Positions 1-9,093 are shown, counted from the first letter of the stretch. The stretch: DNA of 64,000 bases from Spirosoma montaniterrae (GCF_001988955.1 NZ_CP014263.1:2604001-2668000), one strand, 5' to 3'. Notes: generated by a model from the letters alone, not told the origin. Numbers and translations: made by a program.

Positions 1-310
1 AGCTACCTATGATTACCGTGTAGCCATTCCGGCGCGATTCATCTTCTACTTCTCGGGCTATGTTGGCAAAAAATGGGTTGGATATATCGGCAATAATTAA
101 GCCAATGGTATATGTTCGGCCATCGCGCAGGCTCTTGGCAAGCAAATTGGGCTGATAGTTCAACTCCCTTGCGATGACCCTGATTCGTTGAGCGATCTCA
201 GGCCCAACACGCCCTTCTTTCTCTTTGCCACTTAGTACATACGATACCAGCGCAATTGATACGCCAGCTTCTTTGGCAATATCACTAAGAGAAATTTTTT
301 TGGGCTTCAT
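1..310 (-). CDS. LacI/GalR-family transcriptional regulator (N-terminal part, cut by window edge)
   Basis: A reading frame begins with ATG at 310 and runs off the left edge, giving 103 codons. The first 50 residues form a typical LacI helix-turn-helix and hinge: ISLSDIAKEAGVSIALVSYV, then a 'VGPEIAQRIRVIARELNYQPNLLAKSLR' type segment. After that starts the periplasmic-binding-protein-like effector domain (TIGLIIADISNPFFANIARE). The family binds operator DNA as a dimer and releases it, or binds it, on sensing a sugar or related ligand. The effector-binding residues lie outside the window, so the ligand and target genes cannot be told. The neighbouring genes inside the window give no sugar-pathway context. 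Confidence 0.9.
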   Translation of the reverse strand, partial: MKPKKISLSDIAKEAGVSIALVSYVLSGKEKEGRVGPEIAQRIRVIARELNYQPNLLAKSLRDGRTYTIGLIIADISNPFFANIAREVEDESRRNGYTVIIGS

Positions 311-454
311 ACACGGCGGTTGCCAGCAAATATAATTGCTTAATCGGTTAAGCGCAATACCCACTATGAATTTTTTCTGAATATTTTATAAATAAATAAG
401 AAGTAATCTCGGTATGTACCTCACTCCTAAAACCAGAAGAGGAGCCAAACCAGC

Positions 455-507
455 CGGACCGCCGAACCGCCCTCTCCTGTTTTTGGGGAGGGCGGTTCGG
501 CGGTCCG
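455..507. terminator. Long GC-rich hairpin (family D copy 1) between lipoprotein gene and LacI gene
   Basis: Arms 455-477 and 485-507 are complementary over 23 bp with one mismatch, separated by a 7-nt T/G-rich loop. Outside it, an imperfect pair (about 419-428 and 511-520, ACCTCACTCC against GGGGTGAGGT) extends the structure. It lies 16 nt past the stop codon of the lipoprotein gene at 524-976 and could stop transcription from that gene. Its outer sequence resembles the larger hairpin at 61964-62052, so it is probably one member of a dispersed repeat family and not a unique terminator. Confidence 0.65.
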
Positions 508-523
508 ATTGGGGTGAGGTGTT

Positions 524-976
524 TTAATTTCGTGCCCGAACAGGCAGTCCCTCTAACTGGGCATAACTGAGTTTCCAGTTGCCATCTGCACCTTTGCGCC
601 AGAGCAGCATAAAATTACCTTCGCCAAAGCCACCCGGCTCCTGGGGCGATTCGGGTAGCACATCGACCGAGAAGGTGCCGCCCTCATAGGCCGTTTGCGC
701 ATCAACCGCCGAACTCACCACGTTGGTTTTCAGATCGCGGATGGTGGGTAACGTCTCGCGTACCCATTTCTGCGCCACTTCAGCCTTACCGGTAAAGTGC
801 GTTTCGCCCTGCAAAAACTGCACGTCGTCGGCCAAATAATCAATAACTTTCGCGCTGTCTTTCGCATTCCAGGCGGCAATGAACTGCCGGTTCAGGTCGC
901 TCACGTCGACTGAACTGGACGACGAGCAGGCCGATAAAAAGGCTACTGCCAGCCATCCGATAAGCATTCGTTTCAT
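524..976 (-). CDS. SnoaL/NTF2-like (DUF4440-type) lipoprotein
   Basis: 150 residues. The N-terminus is a lipoprotein signal ending in the lipobox LSAC (Cys about residue 17), followed by a serine run. The mature part reads as a cone-shaped NTF2-like fold: 'LNRQFIAAWNAKDSAKVIDY', then 'DDVQFLQGETHFTGKAEVAQ', then beta strands ending in 'NWKLSYAQLEG'. This family includes ketosteroid-isomerase-like enzymes and many proteins of unknown role; no specific substrate can be named. It is probably anchored in a membrane on the periplasmic side. It is transcribed in the same direction as the glycine-zipper gene 27 nt upstream and probably with it. Confidence 0.75.
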   Translation of the reverse strand: MKRMLIGWLAVAFLSACSSSSSVDVSDLNRQFIAAWNAKDSAKVIDYLADDVQFLQGETHFTGKAEVAQKWVRETLPTIRDLKTNVVSSAVDAQTAYEGGTFSVDVLPESPQEPGGFGEGNFMLLWRKGADGNWKLSYAQLEGLPVRARN

Positions 977-1003
977 AGTGTGAAATTGGTATGGTTATGT
1001 CTA

Positions 1004-1573
1004 TTACCAGCTCTTCCGGCGAAACTCAGAAGTCGGATACGCTGAGTTAGGATTGCCATAGCTGGGGTTGAGCAAGTAAGCTACCGCGTTATTGATGGGC
1101 ATAGGGTCGGCGGTGTAGGCAGCGGCCATACCAGTAGCCGCTAATCCGGTAGCGGCAACAGCGGCTGCCGGAACGGCTCCTGCTGCCGCTACGCCCGTCT
1201 GACCCGGCGTTACCTTGCGGCCCGAAGCTTCCTGCCGGGCCAGTACGGCCTGTTCACGTGCTTCGGCAGCCTCCCGGCGAGCGGCTGCGGCTTCTCGTTC
1301 GGCGGCAGCAATGCGGGCGTTGGTTTTCCGGCGATTATCGACGCCTTTACCGATGGCATAGCCAGCAGCACCACCAGCGGCACCGCCAATCAAACCACCT
1401 ACCACCCGGTTGCGTTTGTTGATAATGGCACCAGCCGCGCCCCCAACACCGACACCGATAGCGGTGCCTTTCGCCTGTGGACTCCACGGACGGCGGGTTT
1501 GGGCTTCAGTGGTTGTACTCAACACAAGGGCCGTCAATACAGCCAGGGCGGTCACTCTATGATTGCGTGTCAT
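1004..1573 (-). CDS. Glycine-zipper (YMGG-like) envelope protein
   Basis: 189 residues with an N-terminal signal peptide ending near TEAQ. Residues about 35-80 contain a run of GxxxG/AxxxG repeats (GVGVGGAAGAIINKR, GGLIGGAAGGAAGYAIGKG), the mark of glycine-zipper domains that pack as a helical hairpin in a membrane. A highly charged Ala/Arg/Glu helix (about 85-118, repeated 'REAAEAREQA') follows, probably a coiled coil, then an Ala/Gly-rich tail. Proteins of this kind are associated with the envelope, sometimes with stress or peptidoglycan; no catalytic motif is present. Exact function unknown. Confidence 0.7.
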   Translation of the reverse strand: MTRNHRVTALAVLTALVLSTTTEAQTRRPWSPQAKGTAIGVGVGGAAGAIINKRNRVVGGLIGGAAGGAAGYAIGKGVDNRRKTNARIAAAEREAAAARREAAEAREQAVLARQEASGRKVTPGQTGVAAAGAVPAAAVAATGLAATGMAAAYTADPMPINNAVAYLLNPSYGNPNSAYPTSEFRRKSW

Positions 1574-1788
1574 GATTCATCAAAGTTGGATAGTGGAACA
1601 TCCTTTTTCCTAAGACATAGACGTAAAAGAAAAGTTTAACTGTCCAATCGGCTAACTTGTTTTTTGGTTAGTGGCAAAGTTGCTATGGTTTCTGTCGTAG
1701 TTTTATTTATGCGCTGTTTTCCTTGTTTCTTTGCGCGTAAAACAACTTTATCCTCAGTCGAACCACGACTAACTTTTGTAATCCCGCC

Positions 1789-2889
1789 ATGACAACTATT
1801 CGTCAGCTAACCAGCTATCTTGAAGCCTTTGCCCCATTGGCCTATCAGGAATCATACGATAATGCCGGGCTGATTGTAGGCGACCCAAACGCCACCATCA
1901 CGGGTGTTCTGGTCTCGCTCGACGCCACCGAAGCCGTTGTCGATGAAGCCATTGCGCGAGGCTGCAACCTCATCGTAGCCCACCACCCAATTGTGTTCAA
2001 AGGGCTGAAAAAGCTGAATGGTAAAAACTACGTGGAGCGCACGGTCATCAAAGCCATTAAACACGACGTCGCCATCTACGCCAGCCACACCAATTTAGAC
2101 AACGTGACGGGGGGTGTTAGCTTTAAATTTGCCGAAACGCTCGGTCTGCAAAACGTCCGTATTCTGGCTCCCAAATCGCAGGTGTTGAGCAAGTTAGTAG
2201 CATTCGTCCCCGACGCCGATTTGCCTGCCGTACTAACTGCCATTTACGAAGCCGGAGCCGGTCGCATCGACACCTACGACCATTGTTCGTTCCGGGTGGG
2301 CGGTACTGGCACGTTCCGGCCCCTGACCGGCGCGACACCGGCGGTAGGCAGCGTGGGGCAAGACGAAACCGTGCAGGAGCAACGGCTCGAAGTGCTGCTG
2401 CCAGCGTACCTCGAACGCGCGGTAGTAGCGGCCATGCAGCGGGCGCATTCCTATGAAGTTCCGGCTTACGACCTCTACCCACTCAACAACGCCAATCAGA
2501 CGGTTGGCTCCGGAGCCGTGGGCGATCTGCCCCAACCTATGAGTGGGCGCGAGTGGCTCAATTACCTGAAAACCAGCATGACACTAAACATAATCCGGCA
2601 CACGGCCCTACCCGAACGCCCTATTCGGCGGGTGGCCGTTTGCGGAGGAGCCGGGAGCTTCCTGCTGCCCGACGCCATCGGGGCCGGGGCCGATGTGTTT
2701 GTGACCGCCGACTATAAATACCACGAGTTTTTCGACGCCGACGGGCGCATACTAATTTGCGACGTTGGGCATTATGAAAGCGAAGTCAGAACGAAAGAGT
2801 TGATTAGCCAGCATTTGGCAAAAAAATTCATTACTTTTGCGGTAATTTTATCGGATATTGACACCAACCCGGTGCAGTATTTCACATAG
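1789..2889 (+). CDS. NIF3-like dinuclear metal centre protein
   Basis: 366 residues, the length of the two-part NIF3/YqfO-type proteins. Metal-site motifs are visible: AHHP (His65, His66), ASHTNLDN (His100, Asp104), and near the C-terminus DVGHYESE (His and Glu around 327-331). An insert of about 120 residues between the halves matches the PII-like domain seen in long NIF3 proteins. The family forms hexamers with two metal ions per subunit; a GTP cyclohydrolase I type 2 annotation is common but the physiological reaction is unsettled. The zinc-ribbon gene follows after 19 nt on the same strand, an arrangement I recall as frequent in Bacteroidota. Confidence 0.92.
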   Translation: MTTIRQLTSYLEAFAPLAYQESYDNAGLIVGDPNATITGVLVSLDATEAVVDEAIARGCNLIVAHHPIVFKGLKKLNGKNYVERTVIKAIKHDVAIYASHTNLDNVTGGVSFKFAETLGLQNVRILAPKSQVLSKLVAFVPDADLPAVLTAIYEAGAGRIDTYDHCSFRVGGTGTFRPLTGATPAVGSVGQDETVQEQRLEVLLPAYLERAVVAAMQRAHSYEVPAYDLYPLNNANQTVGSGAVGDLPQPMSGREWLNYLKTSMTLNIIRHTALPERPIRRVAVCGGAGSFLLPDAIGAGADVFVTADYKYHEFFDADGRILICDVGHYESEVRTKELISQHLAKKFITFAVILSDIDTNPVQYFT

Positions 2890-2908
2890 CACTTAATAAC
2901 ACTTCCGA

Positions 2909-3664
2909 ATGGAACTGACGATTGCGCAAAAATTAGACGCTCTTCTGCAACTGCAATCCCTTGATTCTCAACTTGACGAACTCATAAAAATTCGCGGTGG
3001 CTTACCCGAAGAGGTGCGCGATCTGGAAGATGACATCGCTGGCTTCGAGACACGGATTGGCAAGTTTCAGTCTGAAATCAAAACGCTCGAAGAAGAAATT
3101 GAACGAAATCGAATCGCGAAGAAAGACGCCGAAAAGCTGATTGTCAAATACAAAGACCAGCAGATGAACGTGCGCAACAACCGCGAGTTCGACGCTATAT
3201 CGAAAGAAATCGAACTTCAGTCGCTCGAAATCGAACTCGCCGAAAAGCGAATCAGCGAAGCACAATTCCGGGTGCGGGGCAAAGAAGAAGAGATTAAAAC
3301 GACGCAGGAGGCTCTCAACGAACGTAAAGAAGACCTGAAAGCCAAAAAGCAGGAACTTGATCAGATTACGTCGGAGAGTCAGGAAGAAGAAAAAGAAATT
3401 ATTAAACTCCGCGACAAACAGGCTACCAACGTTGAACCGCGTTTGCTGAATTCGTACAACAAAATTCGTGGCAACGCACTCAACGGTCTGGCGGTAGTGA
3501 TGGTGAAGCGCGGTGCCTGTGGCGGCTGCTTCAACGTAGTACCTCCCCAACGGCAGGCAGACATCAAAGACAAAAAGAAAATTATTGTCTGCGAACATTG
3601 CGGGCGCATCTTCGCCGACGTTGAAGGTGTTCCCGAACCCGCTCCAACGGGTCGCGGCAAGTGA
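2909..3664 (+). CDS. C4-type zinc ribbon protein with long coiled coil
   Basis: 251 residues. Residues about 5-175 are a nearly uninterrupted heptad-rich coiled coil (Glu/Lys/Ile/Leu-rich). The C-terminal part carries two CxxC pairs, Cys204/Cys207 (CGGC) and Cys228/Cys231 (CEHC), that would bind one zinc, followed by a short tail. This is the DUF164/zf-RING_7 family, which includes chlamydial CdsZ and Deinococcus DR_0291; nucleic-acid binding or a chaperone-like role has been suggested, but the role in Bacteroidota is not known. It is probably cotranscribed with the NIF3 gene. Confidence 0.88.
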   Translation: MELTIAQKLDALLQLQSLDSQLDELIKIRGGLPEEVRDLEDDIAGFETRIGKFQSEIKTLEEEIERNRIAKKDAEKLIVKYKDQQMNVRNNREFDAISKEIELQSLEIELAEKRISEAQFRVRGKEEEIKTTQEALNERKEDLKAKKQELDQITSESQEEEKEIIKLRDKQATNVEPRLLNSYNKIRGNALNGLAVVMVKRGACGGCFNVVPPQRQADIKDKKKIIVCEHCGRIFADVEGVPEPAPTGRGK

Positions 3665-3669
3665 TTTTC

Positions 3670-3764
3670 AAGGGGAACACGGATTTTACAGATGGGACGG
3701 ATTTACACGGATAATATGAAAAATCTGTGTAAACCCGTCCTATCCGTTTTATCCGTGTTCCTCT
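3670..3764. repeat. Family B palindromic repeat, copy 1 (AACACGGAT...ATCCGTGTT)
   Basis: Imperfect inverted repeat of about 95 bp: left arm about 3670-3712 (AAGGGGAACACGGATT...), right arm about 3720-3764 (...ATCCGTGTTCCTC). The same element occurs at 15097-15204 and 29664-29812. Here the right arm is inside the TPR gene and codes for most of its signal peptide; the hexamer ATCCGT repeated in frame gives the Leu-Ser-Val repeats of the hydrophobic core. Confidence 0.85.
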
Positions 3765-5200
3765 TTTTTACCGCTTCGGCGCAGGATTTTGCCTGGACGC
3801 CCGGCCTGCAACGTGCTTACACTGACCTGCAAAAAGGCAAACTGGCAAACGCCCGGCAAATGCTGGCCCGCGAACCTGCCCAAAACGGCGTTCGGGTGTT
3901 TGTAGAAGACTACGCCGATATGCTCCTGCTCGTTACCACCGACGACGACCGGGCCTTTGCCAGCCTCAGCGACCGCGAAGACGAACGACTCGATGCGCTA
4001 AAATCGTTGACTGATGATTCGCCCTGGCAGCGGGTGTTGCAGGCCGAAGTGCGGTTACACTGGGCGTTTGTGAAACTCAAGTTTGGCAGGGAGATGAGCG
4101 CGAGCTGGGACGTTATCCGGGCGTATAGGCTCCTGGCTGAGAATCAGAAACGCTTTCCTGCTTTCCTGCCCACCTACAAGTCGCTCGGTACGCTGCACAT
4201 CATGATCGGCTCCGTGCCGGAAAATTACGTGTGGGTAGCAAACCTGCTCGGTCTGCGCGGCAATATTCGGCAGGGGCAGCAGGAATTGCAACGGGCGCAG
4301 GCCGACCCTATTTTCAGTCTCGAAGCCCGGCTTGTCGACCTGATGGTGCGGGCCTACGTCCTTAACTTCACCGACGCCGACGGTCAATCGCTCCGGCAAT
4401 TAGTTACGGCCAACTCCGATAATCTGCTGCTGCATTTTTTCGGCGCAACCATCGAGCAGAAAAACGGACACGGCGAACAGGCACTGGCGTATTTGAATAC
4501 CCGCCCCACCGGCGCGGCTTATCAGCCGATGCCCATTATCGAAAACATTCTGGGCGATGTCTACTTACAAAAAGGACAATATAACACGGCAACAGCACAT
4601 TTCCGGCAATTTCTGGCAAGCTACCGAGGCCGTAATTTCCTAAAAGACACGCATTACAAACTGTTTCTGTGCCACTGGCTGGCGAACCGCCCCGAGTCTG
4701 AAGCCCGCCCGTTGCTCGAAATGGTACTGCGCGTTGGCCGAACGGCGGTAGAGTCCGACAAGGCGGCTCAGAAATTTGCCGAAGCGTATTTGAAACGGGG
4801 GGCATCGGCCAATCAAAAAGTGCTGATGCGGGCGCGGCTGGCATCGGACGGTGGTTTTACCGATAGTGCGCTGGCCTACCTCCGCCCCTACCCCGAAACC
4901 CGGTTTGCTACGCTGGCCGAACGCGCCGAATTTAACTACCGGATGGGCCGCATCTACCAACGCCAAAACGCACCCGACGCGGCCATTCCGTATCTCAGCC
5001 GCGCTCTCGCCCTCGCCGATACACCCGACGGTCGGCGCGACCAACTCTCGTTCGGTGCGTCGGCAGCTTTGCAGTTAGGCTACATTTACCAACAAAAAAA
5101 CGACCGGATCCGCGCCCGGTCATTTTTCCAGAAAGCCCTCAGTTTCAAGCACCACGAATACAAAAACAGCGTCGATAACAAGGCGAAGGCCCAGTTGTAG
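3716..5200 (+). CDS. Exported tetratricopeptide-repeat protein
   Basis: 494 residues from the ATG at 3716; an in-frame ATG at 3692 would add eight residues before the signal peptide and is less likely. The signal peptide is MKNLCKPVLSVLSVFLFF then TASAQ. The mature protein is alpha-helical with TPR-like units throughout: 'AFASLSDREDERLDALKSL', 'ILGDVYLQKGQYNTATAHFR', 'YRMGRIYQRQNAPDAAIPYL', 'QLGYIYQQKNDRIRARSFFQ'. It resembles the TTC39/IML2-like TPR proteins of Bacteroidota and probably works as a periplasmic or outer-membrane scaffold; no enzyme motif is seen. Its 5' end overlaps a dispersed palindromic repeat that encodes the signal peptide core, and its TAG stop (5198-5200) lies in another repeat (family A). 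Confidence 0.8.
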   Translation: MKNLCKPVLSVLSVFLFFTASAQDFAWTPGLQRAYTDLQKGKLANARQMLAREPAQNGVRVFVEDYADMLLLVTTDDDRAFASLSDREDERLDALKSLTDDSPWQRVLQAEVRLHWAFVKLKFGREMSASWDVIRAYRLLAENQKRFPAFLPTYKSLGTLHIMIGSVPENYVWVANLLGLRGNIRQGQQELQRAQADPIFSLEARLVDLMVRAYVLNFTDADGQSLRQLVTANSDNLLLHFFGATIEQKNGHGEQALAYLNTRPTGAAYQPMPIIENILGDVYLQKGQYNTATAHFRQFLASYRGRNFLKDTHYKLFLCHWLANRPESEARPLLEMVLRVGRTAVESDKAAQKFAEAYLKRGASANQKVLMRARLASDGGFTDSALAYLRPYPETRFATLAERAEFNYRMGRIYQRQNAPDAAIPYLSRALALADTPDGRRDQLSFGASAALQLGYIYQQKNDRIRARSFFQKALSFKHHEYKNSVDNKAKAQL

Positions 5201-5412
5201 AGACGCAACCCTTTGCGTCTCACCTGCGTCAGCCCTTTTGCTATATCCTCCTATGCGTCAGCCCTTTTGCAGCGTCTCCTGTGTAGCAACCCTGTGCGTC
5301 TCAGGAGCCGGATGGTTTTGCTGACGCACAGGAGACGCAGTAAAAGGGCTGACGCATAGTAGACATAGTAAAAGGGCTGACGCAGAGGAGACGCAAAATC
5401 TTGCGTCTCTAC
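5197..5412. repeat. Family A palindromic repeat, copy 1 (216 bp, nested)
   Basis: A large imperfect palindrome between two convergent genes. Ends are GTAGAGACGCAA (5197) and TTGCGTCTCTAC (to 5412); each end also folds on itself (GAGACGCAACCCTTTGCGTC). Internal units GCGTCAGCCCTTTTGC on the left return as GTAAAAGGGCTGACGC on the right, two copies per arm. The TAG at 5198-5200 is the stop codon of the TPR gene, and the complementary TAG at 5411-5409 is the stop of pgk, so each end of the element terminates one reading frame. Probably also a bidirectional transcription terminator. Confidence 0.85.
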
Positions 5413-6596
5413 GAGAGGGCCGCTACACCCGGTAGCACTTTCCCTTCCATGTATTCCAGCAGCGCACCGCCACCTGTTGAGACGTAGCTGACGCGGTCGC
5501 CGTAACCGGCCTGATTGACTGCCGAGGCAGAATCGCCCCCGCCGATGAGCGAAAACGCGCCGTTCTCTTCGGTCGCTTTTACCACCGCTTCGGCAATGGC
5601 GTTGGTGCCGGTGGCGAAGTTCTCGAACTCGAATACGCCCATTGGTCCGTTCCAGAGAATGGTTTTCGAGTTCAACACCACATCGGTGAACAGTTTAACT
5701 GTTTCAGGACCAATGTCTAAGCCCTCCCACCCGTCGGGAATATGGCCGGTAGCAACGATTTGGCGGTTGGCGTCGTTCGAGAAACTATCGGCGCAAACGT
5801 TATCGACAGGCATGTAGATTTTCACCCCTTTGGCTTCGGCTTTTTTCAGGATGTCGAGCGCGAGGTCCTGCTTGTCGGCTTCGAGCAGCGATTTACCGAT
5901 TTGCCCGCCCTGCGCTTTGGTAAACGTGTAGGTCATGCCGCCCCCGATGATGAGGTTATCGACCGTATCGAGCAGGCGTTCGATAATCAGGATTTTATCG
6001 GAGATTTTGGCCCCGCCCATGATAGCCGTGAACGGGCGTTCGGCATCTTCCAGAATCTTTTTGGCGTTGTCGAGTTCGGCCTGCATCACGTAGCCGCATA
6101 CCCGGTCGGCGAAAAACTGACCGATTACCGCCGTGCTGGCGTGGGCACGGTGGGCCGTTCCGAAGGCATCATTCACCCATACGTCGCCAAGTTTCGATAG
6201 TTTCTCGGCAAACTCAACGTTGCCTTTTTCTTCTTCTTTGTAGAAACGAAGGTTTTCGAGCAGCAGAATCTCGCCGGGTTGCAGGCTTGCCGCCAGGTCA
6301 GTGGCCGATTGGCCGATACAATCGTCGGCAAATTTCACCTCCCGGCCAAACGCTTCGTTGAGCGCGGGGATGATGTGTTTAAGCGAATATTTTTCTTCCG
6401 GCCCACCCTTCGGACGACCTAAGTGCGACATGAGAATGGCCGAGCCGCCATCGTTCACGATTTTTAGCACGGTTGGGATAGTCGCTTTAATGCGGGTGTC
6501 GTCGGTGATTTCGTACTGGTCGTTGAGCGGCACGTTGAAATCGACGCGAACGAGGGCTTTTTTACCGGCAAAGTTGTAGGAATCTACAGTTTTCAT
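5409..6596 (-). CDS. pgk: Phosphoglycerate kinase
   Basis: 395 residues, full length for bacterial PGK. It transfers phosphate from 1,3-bisphosphoglycerate to ADP in glycolysis, in the cytoplasm. Diagnostic segments: VRVDFNVPL near the N-terminus, [21 protein letters not shown], the hinge and nucleotide-binding [18 protein letters not shown], and the Gly-rich GGGDSASAV / [10 protein letters not shown] near the C-terminus. It ends normally ([10 protein letters not shown]) and its TAG stop is the first trinucleotide of the family A repeat. The divergent M28 gene starts about 100 nt from its start. Confidence 0.98.
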   Translation of the reverse strand: MKTVDSYNFAGKKALVRVDFNVPLNDQYEITDDTRIKATIPTVLKIVNDGGSAILMSHLGRPKGGPEEKYSLKHIIPALNEAFGREVKFADDCIGQSATDLAASLQPGEILLLENLRFYKEEEKGNVEFAEKLSKLGDVWVNDAFGTAHRAHASTAVIGQFFADRVCGYVMQAELDNAKKILEDAERPFTAIMGGAKISDKILIIERLLDTVDNLIIGGGMTYTFTKAQGGQIGKSLLEADKQDLALDILKKAEAKGVKIYMPVDNVCADSFSNDANRQIVATGHIPDGWEGLDIGPETVKLFTDVVLNSKTILWNGPMGVFEFENFATGTNAIAEAVVKATEENGAFSLIGGGDSASAVNQAGYGDRVSYVSTGGGALLEYMEGKVLPGVAALS

Positions 6597-6697
6597 GAAG
6601 TACTTAAAGAATGAGTGAACAAATGAATGAGCAGACGTGCGTTATGTTCTGATTTTCGGGCGTAAAATTGGTAGAAAAAACCCGTTGACCCAACCTT

Positions 6698-9091
6698 ATG
6701 ACCCGCCGACCGCAAATTTCCGCCTTGTTGACCCTATTGCTGCTCATCGGCCTTGCCCTCTGGTCCATCTGGATGATGGAGCCGCCCGCACCCAAACCCG
6801 CCACCGCCCCACCCACCGACTTCTCGGCGGAACGGGCTTTCCGGCACATCCGCCAAATTGGGCGAGAACCACACGCGATGGGTACGCCCGGCCATGCCCG
6901 ACTGCGAACCTATCTGCTGGGGCAACTGCGGGCGTTGGGGCTGGAGGTGCAGGTGCAGGAAACGCCCGTCTCGTATCGGCGGGGCGGCAGCGTGGGGTAT
7001 GTGTATAACCTGCTGGGGCGGCTACGCGGCAAACAATCAAGTGACACCGGGTCGCGTAAGGCGGTGCTGATGCTGGCGCATTACGACTCGCAGCCTAACG
7101 CACGGGGTGCCGCCGACGATGGCGCGGGCGTGGCAGCCATGCTGGAAACCGTCCGCGCTCTGCAACAAAGCGAGCCGCTTCAACACGACGTTATTGTGCT
7201 GATTTCCGATGGCGAAGAATATGGCCTATATGGGGCACAGGCATTTTTGCGGCATCCGTGGGCTAAAGACGTTGGGTTTGTGATGAACCTTGAAGCGCGG
7301 GGTGTGCGGGGCGCGGCCATGACGTTCGAGATTAGTCCCGAAAACGGCTGGGCGGTAGAGGCCCTGGCGAAGGGCGCACCCTATCCGGTAGCGTCGTCGC
7401 TGATGTACGAAGTGTACCGGAGTCTGCCCAATAGCAGCGATTTCACGATTTTCAGGAATGCGGGCTACACAGGCATCAATACGGCGTTTATCGACGGCTT
7501 CGTGCATTACCACAAACTGACCGACGCGCCCCAGACCCTTAACCTCAGTAGTCTGCAACACCACGGCAGCAACCTGCTCGGCATGACCCGCTATGTTGGC
7601 AATCAGGCACTTGAGAACACCAAAGCCACCGACAAAGTCTTTTTCAACACGGTCGGTTTTCACCTTGTGCAGTACCCTATGTGGCTGAACGGCTGGTTCG
7701 TGGGCTTGCTGACCCTGCTGCTCGTGGGCGTATTTGTGTTGGGTCTTCGCCAACGGGTGCTGACGATTTGGCAAAGTCTGGCCGGGCTGGGCCTGTTTCT
7801 GCTGATTCTGTTGCTTACTACGGCTCTGTTCTGGCCCATCACGGTATTCGTGCGTGACCTGATGCCACCGGCGTTCAAACTACGCATTGCCGAAGACAGC
7901 CGGTTTGCGTTCGATTACTACATCAACGGCATCTATGGCTCCGACCGTTTTTTTGTTGCCTATATACTACTGACGGTTGGGCTGGTGGGGTTACTGATTC
8001 GGCTCGTGCTGCGCTGGATTCGCCCGTTTTCGCTGCTGATGGGCGTTTACCTGCTGTTATACCTGCTGATTGTTGTTCAGGCTATCTGGTTGCCGGCGGC
8101 CACGTTTCTGTTACTGTTTCCATGTCTGTTCAGCCTGGTTGGCACACTGCTGCTCTTTAGCCGAAACCTTGTCCGGCGTGACGAAACGCTGGCCTATAGG
8201 CTGATAGCAGGCGTTTCGGCACTCCCCGCGCTGCTGTTATTGAGTCCGCTGGTGCGAATGCTGTTCGTTACGTTCGATTTGCAAATGCCGTTTATAGCGT
8301 CTATGCTGCTGTTTATTCTACTGCTGAGCTTGCTGTTGCCGCTGGTATTTGGTCTCGAACAGGCGTTGCGCTGGCGTAGCTGGCCTACGGCGGCTTTAGT
8401 CTCGCTTGGGTTGGGGCTGCTGCTGACCATCTGGGCCATTCGCGCCGAACAGCCAAGTGCCGAACAGCCGCTGCATAGTCAGGTTAGCTACTACCTCGAT
8501 AGCGACTCAGGCAAGGCGCACTGGTCGTCGGTTTCGCCCCATCTTGACCACTGGAAGGCGCAGTTTTTTCCTGATAAATGGATGGACTCGTTCCGCCGTT
8601 TTTACCCCGCCGGGCAGGGGAATCGTCTGCTCAATCAACGGAGACGGTTGGTGCAGGAAACCACCGCGCTCGCCCTGCCCGCCCCAACCGCCACCATCAT
8701 CAGCGACAGCAACACCACCACAGGCCGAACGTTGCGGCTCCGGCTGCATTCGCCACGTGGGGCAGCGGGGTTTGTAGTGGGGTTTATGGTAAGCGACACC
8801 GCCGATGTGCGGAACATGCACATCAACAACGAGCCAGTACAGACCGACCGGTGGCCGCTCTCAGACCAGAAAGGTTATTGGCTGCAATTGGTCTGCAACG
8901 GCCTGCCGACAAGCAAAGAACTAACGCTGACGATGAAGACCCGGCCAAAAACGCCGTTCCGGTTGTTTTTGTACGATCAGTCGATGAGTTTACCCGAATC
9001 ATTGGTGCGCGTTCCCCGGCCTGCCGACGTGGTGTATGAGCAGGGCGCAGGCAGCAATCAAACTATCGTACGGAAGGTGTATGCGTTTTAA
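6698..9091 (+). CDS. M28-family zinc aminopeptidase with multi-pass membrane domain
   Basis: 797 residues. An N-terminal membrane anchor (about 8-26, LLTLLLLIGLALWSIWMM) precedes an M28 peptidase domain (about 40-300) with the zinc ligands in LAHYDSQPNARGAADDGAG (His, Asp), the catalytic Glu in SDGEEYGLYGAQ, Asp/Glu in NLEARG, and a late SSDFTIFRNAGYTG segment. From about 330 to 590 there are roughly eight hydrophobic segments, then a soluble C-terminal domain of about 200 residues. The architecture resembles ER metallopeptidase 1 (Fxna/ERMP1). Substrate unknown; the active site should face the periplasm. It ends 2 nt from the convergent vapC. Confidence 0.85.
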   Translation: MTRRPQISALLTLLLLIGLALWSIWMMEPPAPKPATAPPTDFSAERAFRHIRQIGREPHAMGTPGHARLRTYLLGQLRALGLEVQVQETPVSYRRGGSVGYVYNLLGRLRGKQSSDTGSRKAVLMLAHYDSQPNARGAADDGAGVAAMLETVRALQQSEPLQHDVIVLISDGEEYGLYGAQAFLRHPWAKDVGFVMNLEARGVRGAAMTFEISPENGWAVEALAKGAPYPVASSLMYEVYRSLPNSSDFTIFRNAGYTGINTAFIDGFVHYHKLTDAPQTLNLSSLQHHGSNLLGMTRYVGNQALENTKATDKVFFNTVGFHLVQYPMWLNGWFVGLLTLLLVGVFVLGLRQRVLTIWQSLAGLGLFLLILLLTTALFWPITVFVRDLMPPAFKLRIAEDSRFAFDYYINGIYGSDRFFVAYILLTVGLVGLLIRLVLRWIRPFSLLMGVYLLLYLLIVVQAIWLPAATFLLLFPCLFSLVGTLLLFSRNLVRRDETLAYRLIAGVSALPALLLLSPLVRMLFVTFDLQMPFIASMLLFILLLSLLLPLVFGLEQALRWRSWPTAALVSLGLGLLLTIWAIRAEQPSAEQPLHSQVSYYLDSDSGKAHWSSVSPHLDHWKAQFFPDKWMDSFRRFYPAGQGNRLLNQRRRLVQETTALALPAPTATIISDSNTTTGRTLRLRLHSPRGAAGFVVGFMVSDTADVRNMHINNEPVQTDRWPLSDQKGYWLQLVCNGLPTSKELTLTMKTRPKTPFRLFLYDQSMSLPESLVRVPRPADVVYEQGAGSNQTIVRKVYAF

Positions 9092-9093
9092 CG

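Noticed and set aside
3002..3598. 198-codon frame on the minus strand inside the zinc-ribbon gene
   Set aside because: Phe-rich and low-complexity; it is the complement of the Glu/Lys-rich coiled coil on the plus strand.
5197..5412. CRISPR-like array
   Set aside because: The repeated units are inverted, not direct with unique spacers, and no cas genes are present. The same holds for 25982-26187.
6604..6849. Short minus-strand frame upstream of pgk
   Set aside because: It overlaps the start of the M28 gene and the pgk leader and has no family resemblance.
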